From Chloroflexota bacterium (GTDB taxonomy: Bacteria > Chloroflexota > UBA11872), in contig JAPPKM010000109.1 in assembly GCA_028874315.1 (NCBI GenBank), positions 1-55,991 of the forward strand: 55,991 bases of DNA. Reading direction: 5' to 3'. The position numbers were made by a program, and so were the translations under genes. This document shows positions 35,004-42,196 of the stretch, piece after piece. The notes under the pieces are model-generated. The model had not been told where the DNA came from. It saw only the letters and a list, made by a program, of their open reading frames with translations, and searched no databases. Each line of letters opens with the position of its first letter. The first letter of the stretch is position 1.

Positions 35004-35836
35004 GCGCGCACCTGATCGCATTCTTCACGCTGCGGGAAGCGCTACGGCGCCGCGTGGTACTGGCGGCGGCCCTACTGACGTTTGGCTACCTGGTGCTCTA
35101 CGGCGTCGGCGTATGGTTCGGCTACCGCGACCTGCAGAACACCCCGGGCGGCCCGCCGGGACTGACCGAAGGCGTCGTGAACCTCATGCTGGTCGGCGGC
35201 TTATGGAGCCTGAATTTCATCGCCTCGGTGCTGGCCGTCTTTCTGTCCGTCGGCGCGCTTTCCGGCGAGTTGGACCAGGGCACATTGCACGCCGTGGCCG
35301 CCCGGCCGGTCCGTCGCAGCGAAATCGTCTTAGGGAAGTTTGTTGGCTTCACGCTGATGCTCGCGGTCTTTATTGGCGTATCGGCGAGCCTGATGATCCT
35401 GATCGTGGCGGTAATCACCGGAGAGGTCGTGGGCGCCAGCTGGTCCGGTCCGTTCCTGATGCTGCTGGCCTCGATGCTGCTGATCGGACTGGCGCTGGCG
35501 GGAAGTTCGCGTCTGAGCCCGCTGCCCAACGGCGTGATTGTCTTCACGTTGTATGCGACGGCGCTGATCGGTGGTGTGATCGAACAGATCGGCGACGTGC
35601 TGGAAAGCGCCGTGATGTTCAACATCGGCGTCTTTAGCAGCGTCCTGGTTCCCACCCGCGCCATCTGGGACATGGCCAGCGCACAGCTGGCAGCCGGCGG
35701 ATTCGCCGGCGAGTTGAGCGCGGGCCCCTTCGGCGCCAGCAACCCGCCGTCCGGCTGGATGCTGCTGGTCGCGGCGCTGCACCTGGCGATTGCCCTTGGC
35801 TTCGCCGTGCGCAGCTTCGAACGTCGCGACTTCTAG
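35000..35836 (+). CDS. ABC-2 type transporter permease
   Basis: A 278-residue membrane protein with about six helices. The ABC-2 permease hallmark after the second helix is GALSGELDQGTLHAVAARPVRRSEIVLGKF, which contains the conserved Glu and the Arg-rich coupling helix. It forms the membrane part of the exporter with the preceding ATPase. It is the last gene of the operon and is followed after 45 bases by the oxidoreductase-NIL gene, which has its own candidate promoter. Confidence 0.93.
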   Translation: MSAHLIAFFTLREALRRRVVLAAALLTFGYLVLYGVGVWFGYRDLQNTPGGPPGLTEGVVNLMLVGGLWSLNFIASVLAVFLSVGALSGELDQGTLHAVAARPVRRSEIVLGKFVGFTLMLAVFIGVSASLMILIVAVITGEVVGASWSGPFLMLLASMLLIGLALAGSSRLSPLPNGVIVFTLYATALIGGVIEQIGDVLESAVMFNIGVFSSVLVPTRAIWDMASAQLAAGGFAGELSAGPFGASNPPSGWMLLVAALHLAIALGFAVRSFERRDF

Positions 35837-35843
35837 CGTCGCC

Positions 35844-35849
35844 TAGAAT
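35844..35849 (+). promoter_or_regulatory. Putative -10 element of the oxidoreductase-NIL gene
   Basis: TAGAAT followed by GCGGCGACG, 32 bases before the ATG. The 13-mer CTAGAATGCGGCG occurs again on the minus strand upstream of the PlsY-like gene (39980-39992). No clear -35 box. Confidence 0.4.
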
Positions 35850-35881
35850 GCGGCGACGTCGCGCCGGCGCACCTACTCCTC

Positions 35882-37153
35882 ATGACGACTGACCTTCGGA
35901 TTGCGCTGATCGGCTGTGGGGACCACGGCGGCACGCGCCTGGCGTCGGCCGTCTGGTCCACCGACGGCGTCGCCTTGAGCGCGTGTGTCGACGTCGACGC
36001 CGCGGCCGCTCGCAAGGCCGCGCATACCGTGGCCGAAGTCCTGACCAGCGTCGAGGCGCTGACGGCTGGCGACTATGCCGACGCGGCGGTGATCGCCGTG
36101 CCCCACGACGACCTGGCGCCCATCACGCACGCCTGTATTGAAGCCGGTCTGCACGTGCTGGTTGAGAAGCCGGCCGGGCTGAATGCGACCGAAGTGGCCG
36201 GAGTCGTCGAGGCCGCTCACACCCGCGGGCTGACCTTCATGCCCGCCTATTGCCTGCGCTTCAACGAAGTGCGCACCCGCGCGCGCGACCTGGTCCGGCG
36301 CGGCGTGGTCGGCAACATTCGCACCCTGGCGGCCGCCAAGGGCAGCCCGCCGCTCCCGGGCTGGCTGGCCGATCCCGCCCGCGGCGGGGGGCAGCTGCTG
36401 TTTCTTGGATCTCACCTGGTTGACCAGTTGCTCTGGCTACACCGTCAACCGGTCGTTCGCGCCTACGCCCACATCACGTTCCGGGACGACACGGGTAGCG
36501 ATGAGTCAATCTCCGGCGTTATCGAGTTCGCCGACGGCGTCAGCGCCACCATCAGCCTGAGCCAGGCCGCCGGCGTCGCGTATGACCATCTCGAAGTCAC
36601 CGGCGACCGGGGACGGATCAGGTCGGACTGGAAGAGCGGCCAAATCGACATTGAAAGCGCCAACGCACACGAGTACCGGCTCCCAACCGTCGAGTTCGTT
36701 CAGTCGGACCTGTTCCAGCCGATGTACGACGCCGAGATGGCGGAGTTCGCCGCCGCCGTGCGCCTGGGTCGACCGCCGAGCGTTGACGGGCACGATGCGG
36801 TCCGCACGCTGAAAGTGCTGGACGCCCTGCGGGCGTCGGCCGAACGCGGCACACCTGTAGCAGTCGACGACGCGGTGCATGGCACGACGGGACGGGTTGT
36901 CGAGCACGAACCGGCGAGGATTCGCATCCAGTTGACCTATCCATCAGACCGAATCCAGGAACCCATCCTCTACGAGCTGGCCCGACGCTTTCACCTGAAG
37001 TTCAACGTGCGCCGGGCCGACATCGATGCGGGAATCGGCTGGGTGCAACTGATGCTGGAGGGCGAGCGCTCCGAGATCGAGGCCGCCATTGAGTGGGTGG
37101 AGGCCCAGGGCATCCGCGCCGACCCGGTCGAGGGCGACGTCGTCAGCGGCTAA
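35882..37153 (+). CDS. Gfo/Idh/MocA oxidoreductase with C-terminal NIL domain
   Basis: A 423-residue fusion. Residues 1-330 form a complete Gfo/Idh/MocA enzyme: GCGDHGGTR nucleotide loop (residues 11-19), EKPAG, and GSHLVDQLLWLHR with the presumed catalytic His. Residues 346-423 read RIRIQLTYPSDRIQEPILYE, then LARRFHLKFNVRRADI, VQLMLEGERSEIEAAIEWV and QGI. That is the pattern of the NIL domain, the ferredoxin-like regulatory domain found at the C-terminus of methionine ABC ATPases (MetN) and in some ferredoxins. The linker GRVVEHEPA joins the two in frame, with no frameshift sign. In MetN the domain binds methionine and inhibits transport; here it may control the dehydrogenase allosterically or mediate dimerisation. 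Substrate unknown. Confidence 0.85.
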   Translation: MTTDLRIALIGCGDHGGTRLASAVWSTDGVALSACVDVDAAAARKAAHTVAEVLTSVEALTAGDYADAAVIAVPHDDLAPITHACIEAGLHVLVEKPAGLNATEVAGVVEAAHTRGLTFMPAYCLRFNEVRTRARDLVRRGVVGNIRTLAAAKGSPPLPGWLADPARGGGQLLFLGSHLVDQLLWLHRQPVVRAYAHITFRDDTGSDESISGVIEFADGVSATISLSQAAGVAYDHLEVTGDRGRIRSDWKSGQIDIESANAHEYRLPTVEFVQSDLFQPMYDAEMAEFAAAVRLGRPPSVDGHDAVRTLKVLDALRASAERGTPVAVDDAVHGTTGRVVEHEPARIRIQLTYPSDRIQEPILYELARRFHLKFNVRRADIDAGIGWVQLMLEGERSEIEAAIEWVEAQGIRADPVEGDVVSG

Positions 37154-37158
37154 GCGAC

Positions 37159-38256
37159 TTACCTCGCGCCGTCGGCGATCAACCGGTAGAAGGCGGCTGT
37201 GGCGTCGGCTACGGCCTCCGTCGTGTAGCGCTCCAGTACGTGGGCCCGGCCCGCCACGGCCAGACGCTCACGGCGCGTCGTGTCGCCGCGCAGTTGCTTC
37301 AACACCTCGGCCAGGGCGTGCGCGTCGCCGGTCGGAACGATAGCGCCGGCCTCGTCCACGACCTGCGGAAGCTCGCCCGTGTTCGCCACAACCGTCGGCA
37401 CGCCGCAGGCCATCGCTTCCACCGCCGCGCGGCCAAATTGCTCCGTCCATCCACGCCGGCCCACGGTCGGCAGCACAAACACGTCCAGCCCGTTGAAGAA
37501 ACTCGGCATATCAGCGCTGGGAATCGCGCCCTCAAACACGACGCCCGGCATGGCGCCAGACATACGCCGCAGGTCGGGCTCCGCCGGTCCCGTTCCGGCA
37601 AGGCGCAGCGTCACATCACCGCCGATCGAACCAACGGCGCGGATTAGAACGTCCACGCCCTTGGCCGCTATCAGCCGTCCCGCGTAGCCCACGACGAATC
37701 GTCCCGGCTCTCGCGGCTGTGGGCGCGGCGCAAAGACCTGGGGATCCACACCGAACTGCGGGATGACCTCGATGTGCCGTGTATGCCCCTTTCGACGGAG
37801 CACGTCGCCCGCGGCCTCGCTGCCGACGATTCCGTCCGCGCGCTCCAGCACGTAGCGTTCGAGCCAGCGAAACGGGGGCGGATAGCGGCGGTAGAGGTTT
37901 TGCCAGGCAAAGAACACCGGACGGACGCCGTATCGCACGGCATCGCGGCAGGCAATGGCCGTCGCCAGGTTGTACGGCTCTTCATCGATGTGCAGCACGT
38001 CGGGGCGGAAGCGGCGCATGATCTGGCGCAGCCGGCGGAACCAGAAGAGGTGGTAGCGCCCGTTGAGAGCCAACGGGGTGTAGACAATCTCGTACCCAAG
38101 CGGAGACGGACGCTCCGCAACCTGGGCCCGCCCCTGCTCCACCCAGCGATTGGGCGCGACGGCCATTAGGTCAAGATCGGGGTTGGCGCCGAGCGCGCGC
38201 AGCTTGTCGTGATGGGCGCCGACGACCAGCGCCTTGGACGCAAGCAGCACTCTCAT
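37159..38256 (-). CDS. GT4-family glycosyltransferase (GT-B fold) A
   Basis: A 365-residue cytoplasmic glycosyltransferase. The N-terminal acceptor domain includes RPDVLHIDEEPYNLA. The donor domain starts with VVGYAGRLIAAKGVDVLI and has the EX7E-type motif EQFGRAAVEAMACGVPTVVANTGELPQVV typical of GT4 enzymes. It would add a sugar from a nucleotide-sugar to a lipid-linked intermediate. It is the last gene of the minus-strand envelope cluster and its ATG overlaps the stop of the preceding gene (4 bases). Confidence 0.92.
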   Translation of the reverse strand: MRVLLASKALVVGAHHDKLRALGANPDLDLMAVAPNRWVEQGRAQVAERPSPLGYEIVYTPLALNGRYHLFWFRRLRQIMRRFRPDVLHIDEEPYNLATAIACRDAVRYGVRPVFFAWQNLYRRYPPPFRWLERYVLERADGIVGSEAAGDVLRRKGHTRHIEVIPQFGVDPQVFAPRPQPREPGRFVVGYAGRLIAAKGVDVLIRAVGSIGGDVTLRLAGTGPAEPDLRRMSGAMPGVVFEGAIPSADMPSFFNGLDVFVLPTVGRRGWTEQFGRAAVEAMACGVPTVVANTGELPQVVDEAGAIVPTGDAHALAEVLKQLRGDTTRRERLAVAGRAHVLERYTTEAVADATAAFYRLIADGAR

Positions 38257-39311
38257 GCGGCTACCTGTCGGTAGACCGTGTGCGTGCGTTCGGCGGTGCG
38301 CGCCCAGCTAAAGGTTGAGGCGCGTTCAAGGCCACGCTCACGCATGTCGTTGGCCAGCGCCGGATCGGTGGCGATTGCGCGGACGGCTTCGGCCCAGGCT
38401 GCGGGATCGTCGGTTGGAAGTAGCTGTCCGGCGTCTCCGACCACTTCCGGCAACGAGGTTGCGTTGGCGGCCAGCACCGGCACCCCGCTGGCCATCGCCT
38501 CGAGCGGGTCGAGGCCGAAGCCCTCGTAACGCGAGGGGAATACGAACACTTCGGCCGCCCGATACAACTCAGGCTTGGCGCGTTCGTCGACCGGACCTAT
38601 CACGTGCAACCACGACTCGGAGCTCGCGTCGACATTGCGGAACCAATCCACGTAAACGCGGCTGCCCTGGCGGGGCGCGCGTCCGGCGATTACCAAGGGC
38701 AGTCGGCACGCTCGCCATACGTCGGGCCAGGCCGCCAGGACAACGCCCAGGTTTTTCCGCATATCCCGCGTGCTGAGGAAGAGCCCGAATCGCTCAGGCA
38801 AACCCAGCCGCTGACGGGCGTCGGCGCGGGCCGCCGCGTCGCCGGGACAGAAGCGTTCGTCGACGCCCAGCGGCACGACATGCACGCGATTCGACGGCAC
38901 GCCGGCCAGTTTCGCGAGGTCGCTTCGCGTCCAGTCGGAGTCGGCAATGATGGTCCGGGCCTGTCGCAGGCCGGCGCGAACCAACCAGAAGTAGAGGGCC
39001 TGGCCCTTGCCCGCGCCATACGCCGGCAGCGCCAGCGGAATCAGGTCGTGGACCGTCACCACCGTCCTCGGCCTAAGGACGGGAGGGGCCAGGTACGGCA
39101 CGTGCCCCAGCGCACCGCGGGCCCGCCCGGGCCAGAGGGCCTGCTCCCAAACGACCTTTCCCACCGGACCGCCAAGGGACTGCGGCGGTGCGTGCTCCTC
39201 GATCAGGAGGTCGGGATACCCGGCCCGTAGGGCGCGCGTAAGCGCATGCAGATATTGGCCAGACCCCGTCTCGGGATAGCGCCGGAAGTAGGCGTTGAAC
39301 GCGACCTGCAG
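38253..39311 (-). CDS. GT4-family glycosyltransferase B, probable CTG start
   Basis: With a CTG start at 39311 the protein is 352 residues. Its first strand is QVAFNAYFRRYPETGSGQYL, a good GT4 N-terminus with the Gly-rich acceptor loop. No ATG, GTG or TTG lies in frame between the plsY TAG and this point. The first conventional start is a GTG at 39164, which would remove 49 residues including that first Rossmann unit. A GAGG ribosome site lies 8 bases before the CTG. Further motifs are TVVTVHDLIPLALP, LFLSTRDMRKNLGVVL and SRYEGFGLDPLEAMASGVPVLAANATSLPEVV. It follows plsY after 18 bases in the same frame, separated only by the TAG. Confidence 0.85.
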   Translation of the reverse strand: MQVAFNAYFRRYPETGSGQYLHALTRALRAGYPDLLIEEHAPPQSLGGPVGKVVWEQALWPGRARGALGHVPYLAPPVLRPRTVVTVHDLIPLALPAYGAGKGQALYFWLVRAGLRQARTIIADSDWTRSDLAKLAGVPSNRVHVVPLGVDERFCPGDAAARADARQRLGLPERFGLFLSTRDMRKNLGVVLAAWPDVWRACRLPLVIAGRAPRQGSRVYVDWFRNVDASSESWLHVIGPVDERAKPELYRAAEVFVFPSRYEGFGLDPLEAMASGVPVLAANATSLPEVVGDAGQLLPTDDPAAWAEAVRAIATDPALANDMRERGLERASTFSWARTAERTHTVYRQVAA

Positions 39312-39329
39312 CGCGCGGGCCTCGTCCGA

Positions 39330-39968
39330 CTACTCGTGCACGTTGACGCCGAAGCGCCGATACAGGCCAAGCGCCATGGCATCGTCCGGGCTGGTTCGGC
39401 GCTTCAATTCCAGCAGCGCGCCCAGCACGGCGCCCCAGATCGCGTAGATCCACCAGAGGTCCGGGTGGCCGAACAGGGCATAGAGACCAAGGATGGCTGG
39501 CAGCAGGGCGTGAACCGTTGGCGTTGCATCCGTCGTGCGGCGACGCGGCAACAGGGCGAGCAGCCAGACCCCCACGCAAACGGCGCAGATCGCCGGTTGC
39601 GCCACCAGCAGGGCGAAACCCATGGTGGTCGTGCCGCGGCTGCCGCGGAACCGCACGAAGATCTGCCACATGCTGCCCGTGGTCACGGCCGTGATGGCGA
39701 TGAGCTCCACCACCGGTTCGTCAGGTGCCAGGGCCCGCGCCAGCAACACGGCCGACATCGCGGCGGCCAGGTTCCACAGCAGCGCGATGATGGCGGGAAG
39801 TTTGCCGGCTCGGAAGAAGGTGTTCTGGATGCCCAGGTTGCCCGAGCCCGTGTTGCGCAGGTCCGAACGCTTGAGAAGCGCGGTGGCCAGCAACGCCGCC
39901 GGCACGCTGCCAATCAGGTAGGCGATCACGCCTACGATGGCGTACGTTGGGATGTGTTCAGGATTCAA
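39330..39968 (-). CDS. PlsY-like glycerol-3-phosphate acyltransferase, divergent motifs
   Basis: A 212-residue protein with about six helices. GSGNLGIQN stands where PlsY has SxNxGAxN, and FRGSRGTTTMGF stands where PlsY has the phosphate-binding FxGGKGxAT loop, so the central Gly-Gly-Lys-Gly becomes Gly-Ser-Arg-Gly. PlsY acylates glycerol 3-phosphate from acyl-phosphate in phospholipid synthesis. With these changes and its place between glycosyltransferases, it may acylate another polyol or glycan-linked acceptor. The start is TTG at 39968, 18 bases after a TAGAAT candidate -10 element. Confidence 0.78.
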   Translation of the reverse strand: MNPEHIPTYAIVGVIAYLIGSVPAALLATALLKRSDLRNTGSGNLGIQNTFFRAGKLPAIIALLWNLAAAMSAVLLARALAPDEPVVELIAITAVTTGSMWQIFVRFRGSRGTTTMGFALLVAQPAICAVCVGVWLLALLPRRRTTDATPTVHALLPAILGLYALFGHPDLWWIYAIWGAVLGALLELKRRTSPDDAMALGLYRRFGVNVHE

Positions 39969-39985
39969 CGCGGGCGCTCCGCCGC

Positions 39986-39991
39986 ATTCTA
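39986..39991 (-). promoter_or_regulatory. Putative -10 element of the plsY-like gene
   Basis: TAGAAT on the minus strand followed by GCGGCGGAG, 17 bases before the TTG start and directly after the stop of the upstream glycosyltransferase. It shares a 13-mer with the element at 35844-35849. It would let the last three genes of the cluster be expressed separately. Confidence 0.35.
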
Positions 39992-39992
39992 G

Positions 39993-41168
39993 CTAGCCGC
40001 CCTCGTTTGCGCCGGTAGGGGTCGGCGTGGGCGGTCCCGCGGCCGCCTCGCGATACACGTCCAACAGGCAGCGCGCGGATTGGCGCCAGGAGAAATCCCA
40101 CCGCCGCTTCCGCCCGCGCTCGATAAGTTCCTCGCGTGCCGCCGCGTCCGTGAGAAGCGTGATCAGCCCGTCGGCCAGTGCTCCCGGATCGTCCGGATCC
40201 AGGGCCAGCGCGGCGCCGGCCGCCACTTCCGTGGTGGCCGGCGTATCCGAAGTCAGCACGGGACACCCGCAGGCGAACGCTTCCAGGATGGTGATGCCAA
40301 ACCCTTCGCCGTGGCTCGGATAGGCGTAAGCCGAGGCCAACGAATAGAGGGCGCGCAGCGTCTGATCGTCCACCCGACCAATAAAGCGGACGCGGTCGCC
40401 GGCCCGCTCGATTGCCGCGTAGACCTGGTCGCAGAGCCAGCCTTCGCCGCCGGCGTGCACGTGTTCGACGGCCGGGGAACCGATTCGCGCGGACGCCAGC
40501 GCCACGGCCCGAGCCAGGCCCGCGATGTTCTTGCGCGGTTGGATGGTGCCGACCGAGAGCACGAAGCGCTCGGGCAGGCCAAGCCGCCGACGGACGGCGG
40601 CCAGTTGCTCGTCATCCGCGATCGGGCCGAACCAATCCGGCACCGCATTTGGCACGACACGTATCCGATGCGGGCGTACGCCATAGCGCTGCATGAGATC
40701 GCGCCGAGTCGCCTCTGAGACCGCGATCACAAGTCGGGCGCGATCGATGGATTTCGGCACGGCCTTTTCCAGGAACCGACGCTGTCGCGGGTGCGCATCT
40801 TGCGGACGGACGACGTACGACAGGTCGTGGACGGTGAGCACCCCGTGGGCCGAAAGCAACGGCGGGAGCGTGAAGTCCGGGCCGTGAAACACCTGAGCCC
40901 GTCCGGCCAGCGCCTCCGCCGGCAACGGCGCCCGCGCCTTGAACAGAGCTGCCAGCGCAATGCGTGGAGACACGGGAATGCGGCGAACGCGGACGCGTTC
41001 GTGGATGGAAAGCGCGTCCGCGGCCGGCGACGGTCCGCGTCGGGTGTAGACGAGCGTGAGGTCTGGACGGTCGGGCTCGACAACGAGCGCATTGACGAGC
41101 TCTCGAACGGAGCGTCCGATCCCGGCCTGTTGCGTCGCGGCGGCCGTAATGTCGATCGCGACGCGCAC
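39993..41168 (-). CDS. GT4-family glycosyltransferase C
   Basis: A 391-residue GT-B glycosyltransferase. N-terminal VRVAIDITAAATQQAGIGRSV gives the acceptor-domain Gly loop; GVLTVHDLSYVV, FVLSVGTIQPRKNIAGLARAV and SHGEGFGITILEAFACGCPVLTSD (the EX7E region) follow. The form is close to mannosyl- or rhamnosyltransferases of surface polysaccharide loci. The GTG at 41168, two bases after the flippase stop, is chosen because the first strand starts there. The longer in-frame extension lies inside the upstream gene. The C-terminus is a Pro/Thr-rich tail (PPTPTPTG). Confidence 0.9.
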   Translation of the reverse strand: MRVAIDITAAATQQAGIGRSVRELVNALVVEPDRPDLTLVYTRRGPSPAADALSIHERVRVRRIPVSPRIALAALFKARAPLPAEALAGRAQVFHGPDFTLPPLLSAHGVLTVHDLSYVVRPQDAHPRQRRFLEKAVPKSIDRARLVIAVSEATRRDLMQRYGVRPHRIRVVPNAVPDWFGPIADDEQLAAVRRRLGLPERFVLSVGTIQPRKNIAGLARAVALASARIGSPAVEHVHAGGEGWLCDQVYAAIERAGDRVRFIGRVDDQTLRALYSLASAYAYPSHGEGFGITILEAFACGCPVLTSDTPATTEVAAGAALALDPDDPGALADGLITLLTDAAAREELIERGRKRRWDFSWRQSARCLLDVYREAAAGPPTPTPTGANEGG

Positions 41169-41170
41169 GG

Positions 41171-42196
41171 CTACCGTCGTTTGAGGCGGGTGAATACGAA
41201 CAGGAGGCCGCCGGTCAGGATGACCGACCAATAGGTGATGACCCGGTCGACAATCGCGACCGCCCCGGCCACACCGCCCCCAACGCCAATCAGCCGCATC
41301 AGGCCCAGCAGCCCACCCTCGACCGCGCCCAGCCCGCCCGGCGTCGGCACCGCCAGGAGCAGTGACGCCGCGGTGCCCACGAACACAATCTCCGCCGGGT
41401 TCAACTCCAGGCCAAGCGCCCGCATCACAATGGCCAATCGCAGCATTTCAATCGACCAGATGGCGAAGCTGGCCAGCCACAGGAATGGTCCGGTGCGCCA
41501 GGTCCAACTATCAAAGACACCGCTGTGAAAGCGCTCGTAGACCGCGGCGGCCGACTGGGGTAGGCGCGCGAAGATCGGCGTGCCAAACACCAGCAGGAAC
41601 AGGACGCCCAACGCCAGCACGGCCAGCGCCAGCGCCGCGATGGCCAGGATTCGACCCACGTCCTCGCTGGTCTCGGGTGACCGTGCAATCCAGGCGGCGG
41701 ATGCCATGACCATGATGATCAGCGCGCCCACGTCGAATACGCGCTCGGAAAAGATGGTCCCCAGGGTGCGGGTCAGCGATGTTCCATAGTTCGCCCGCGC
41801 CATATACGCCCGATAGATGTCGCCGAGCTTGGCCGGCACCACGCCATTCGCGAACCAGGAGATGTAGAGGATCTGCGCGAGATCTCGCATCCGGTAGTGC
41901 GGCGTGACATCTTCCCGGTGCACCGCGTTGGTAAGCAGAATGCGCCACCGGAGGGTGCGAATCGGAAACGTGAGCGCAAAGACCACGTAGCCCAGAACGA
42001 TCAGCCACGGATTGGCCGACCGGATGCGCGACACGATGTCCTCGAGCCGTAGGTCCGCCAGGATCCAGGTGAGCGCCAGCAGCGCGCCGGCCACCACAAA
42101 GCTGATCAGCGTGCGCGAACTGAGAAAGCGGCGACGAAGATCCGTCCGTGAGGGATCGGGAACGGCTTCGGCTTCCGGTCCGGTGTTGGCGGTCAC
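41171..42196 (-). CDS. Lysylphosphatidylglycerol-synthase-TM / flippase-like membrane protein
   Basis: A 341-residue protein with about eight helices of the LPG_synthase_TM (UPF0104/AglD-like) family. It has PIRTLRWRILL, SWFANGVVPAKLGDIYRAYMA and AVPTPGGLGAVEGGLLGL, the conserved Pro-rich and Gly-rich segments. Members translocate lipids or assist glycolipid synthesis. Between an O-antigen ligase and glycosyltransferases it is a candidate flippase or lipid-sugar transferase for the polymer. The GTG at 42196 overlaps the ligase stop (GTGA). A 74-residue upstream extension in frame falls inside the ligase gene and is not protein-like. Confidence 0.85.
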   Translation of the reverse strand: MTANTGPEAEAVPDPSRTDLRRRFLSSRTLISFVVAGALLALTWILADLRLEDIVSRIRSANPWLIVLGYVVFALTFPIRTLRWRILLTNAVHREDVTPHYRMRDLAQILYISWFANGVVPAKLGDIYRAYMARANYGTSLTRTLGTIFSERVFDVGALIIMVMASAAWIARSPETSEDVGRILAIAALALAVLALGVLFLLVFGTPIFARLPQSAAAVYERFHSGVFDSWTWRTGPFLWLASFAIWSIEMLRLAIVMRALGLELNPAEIVFVGTAASLLLAVPTPGGLGAVEGGLLGLMRLIGVGGGVAGAVAIVDRVITYWSVILTGGLLFVFTRLKRR

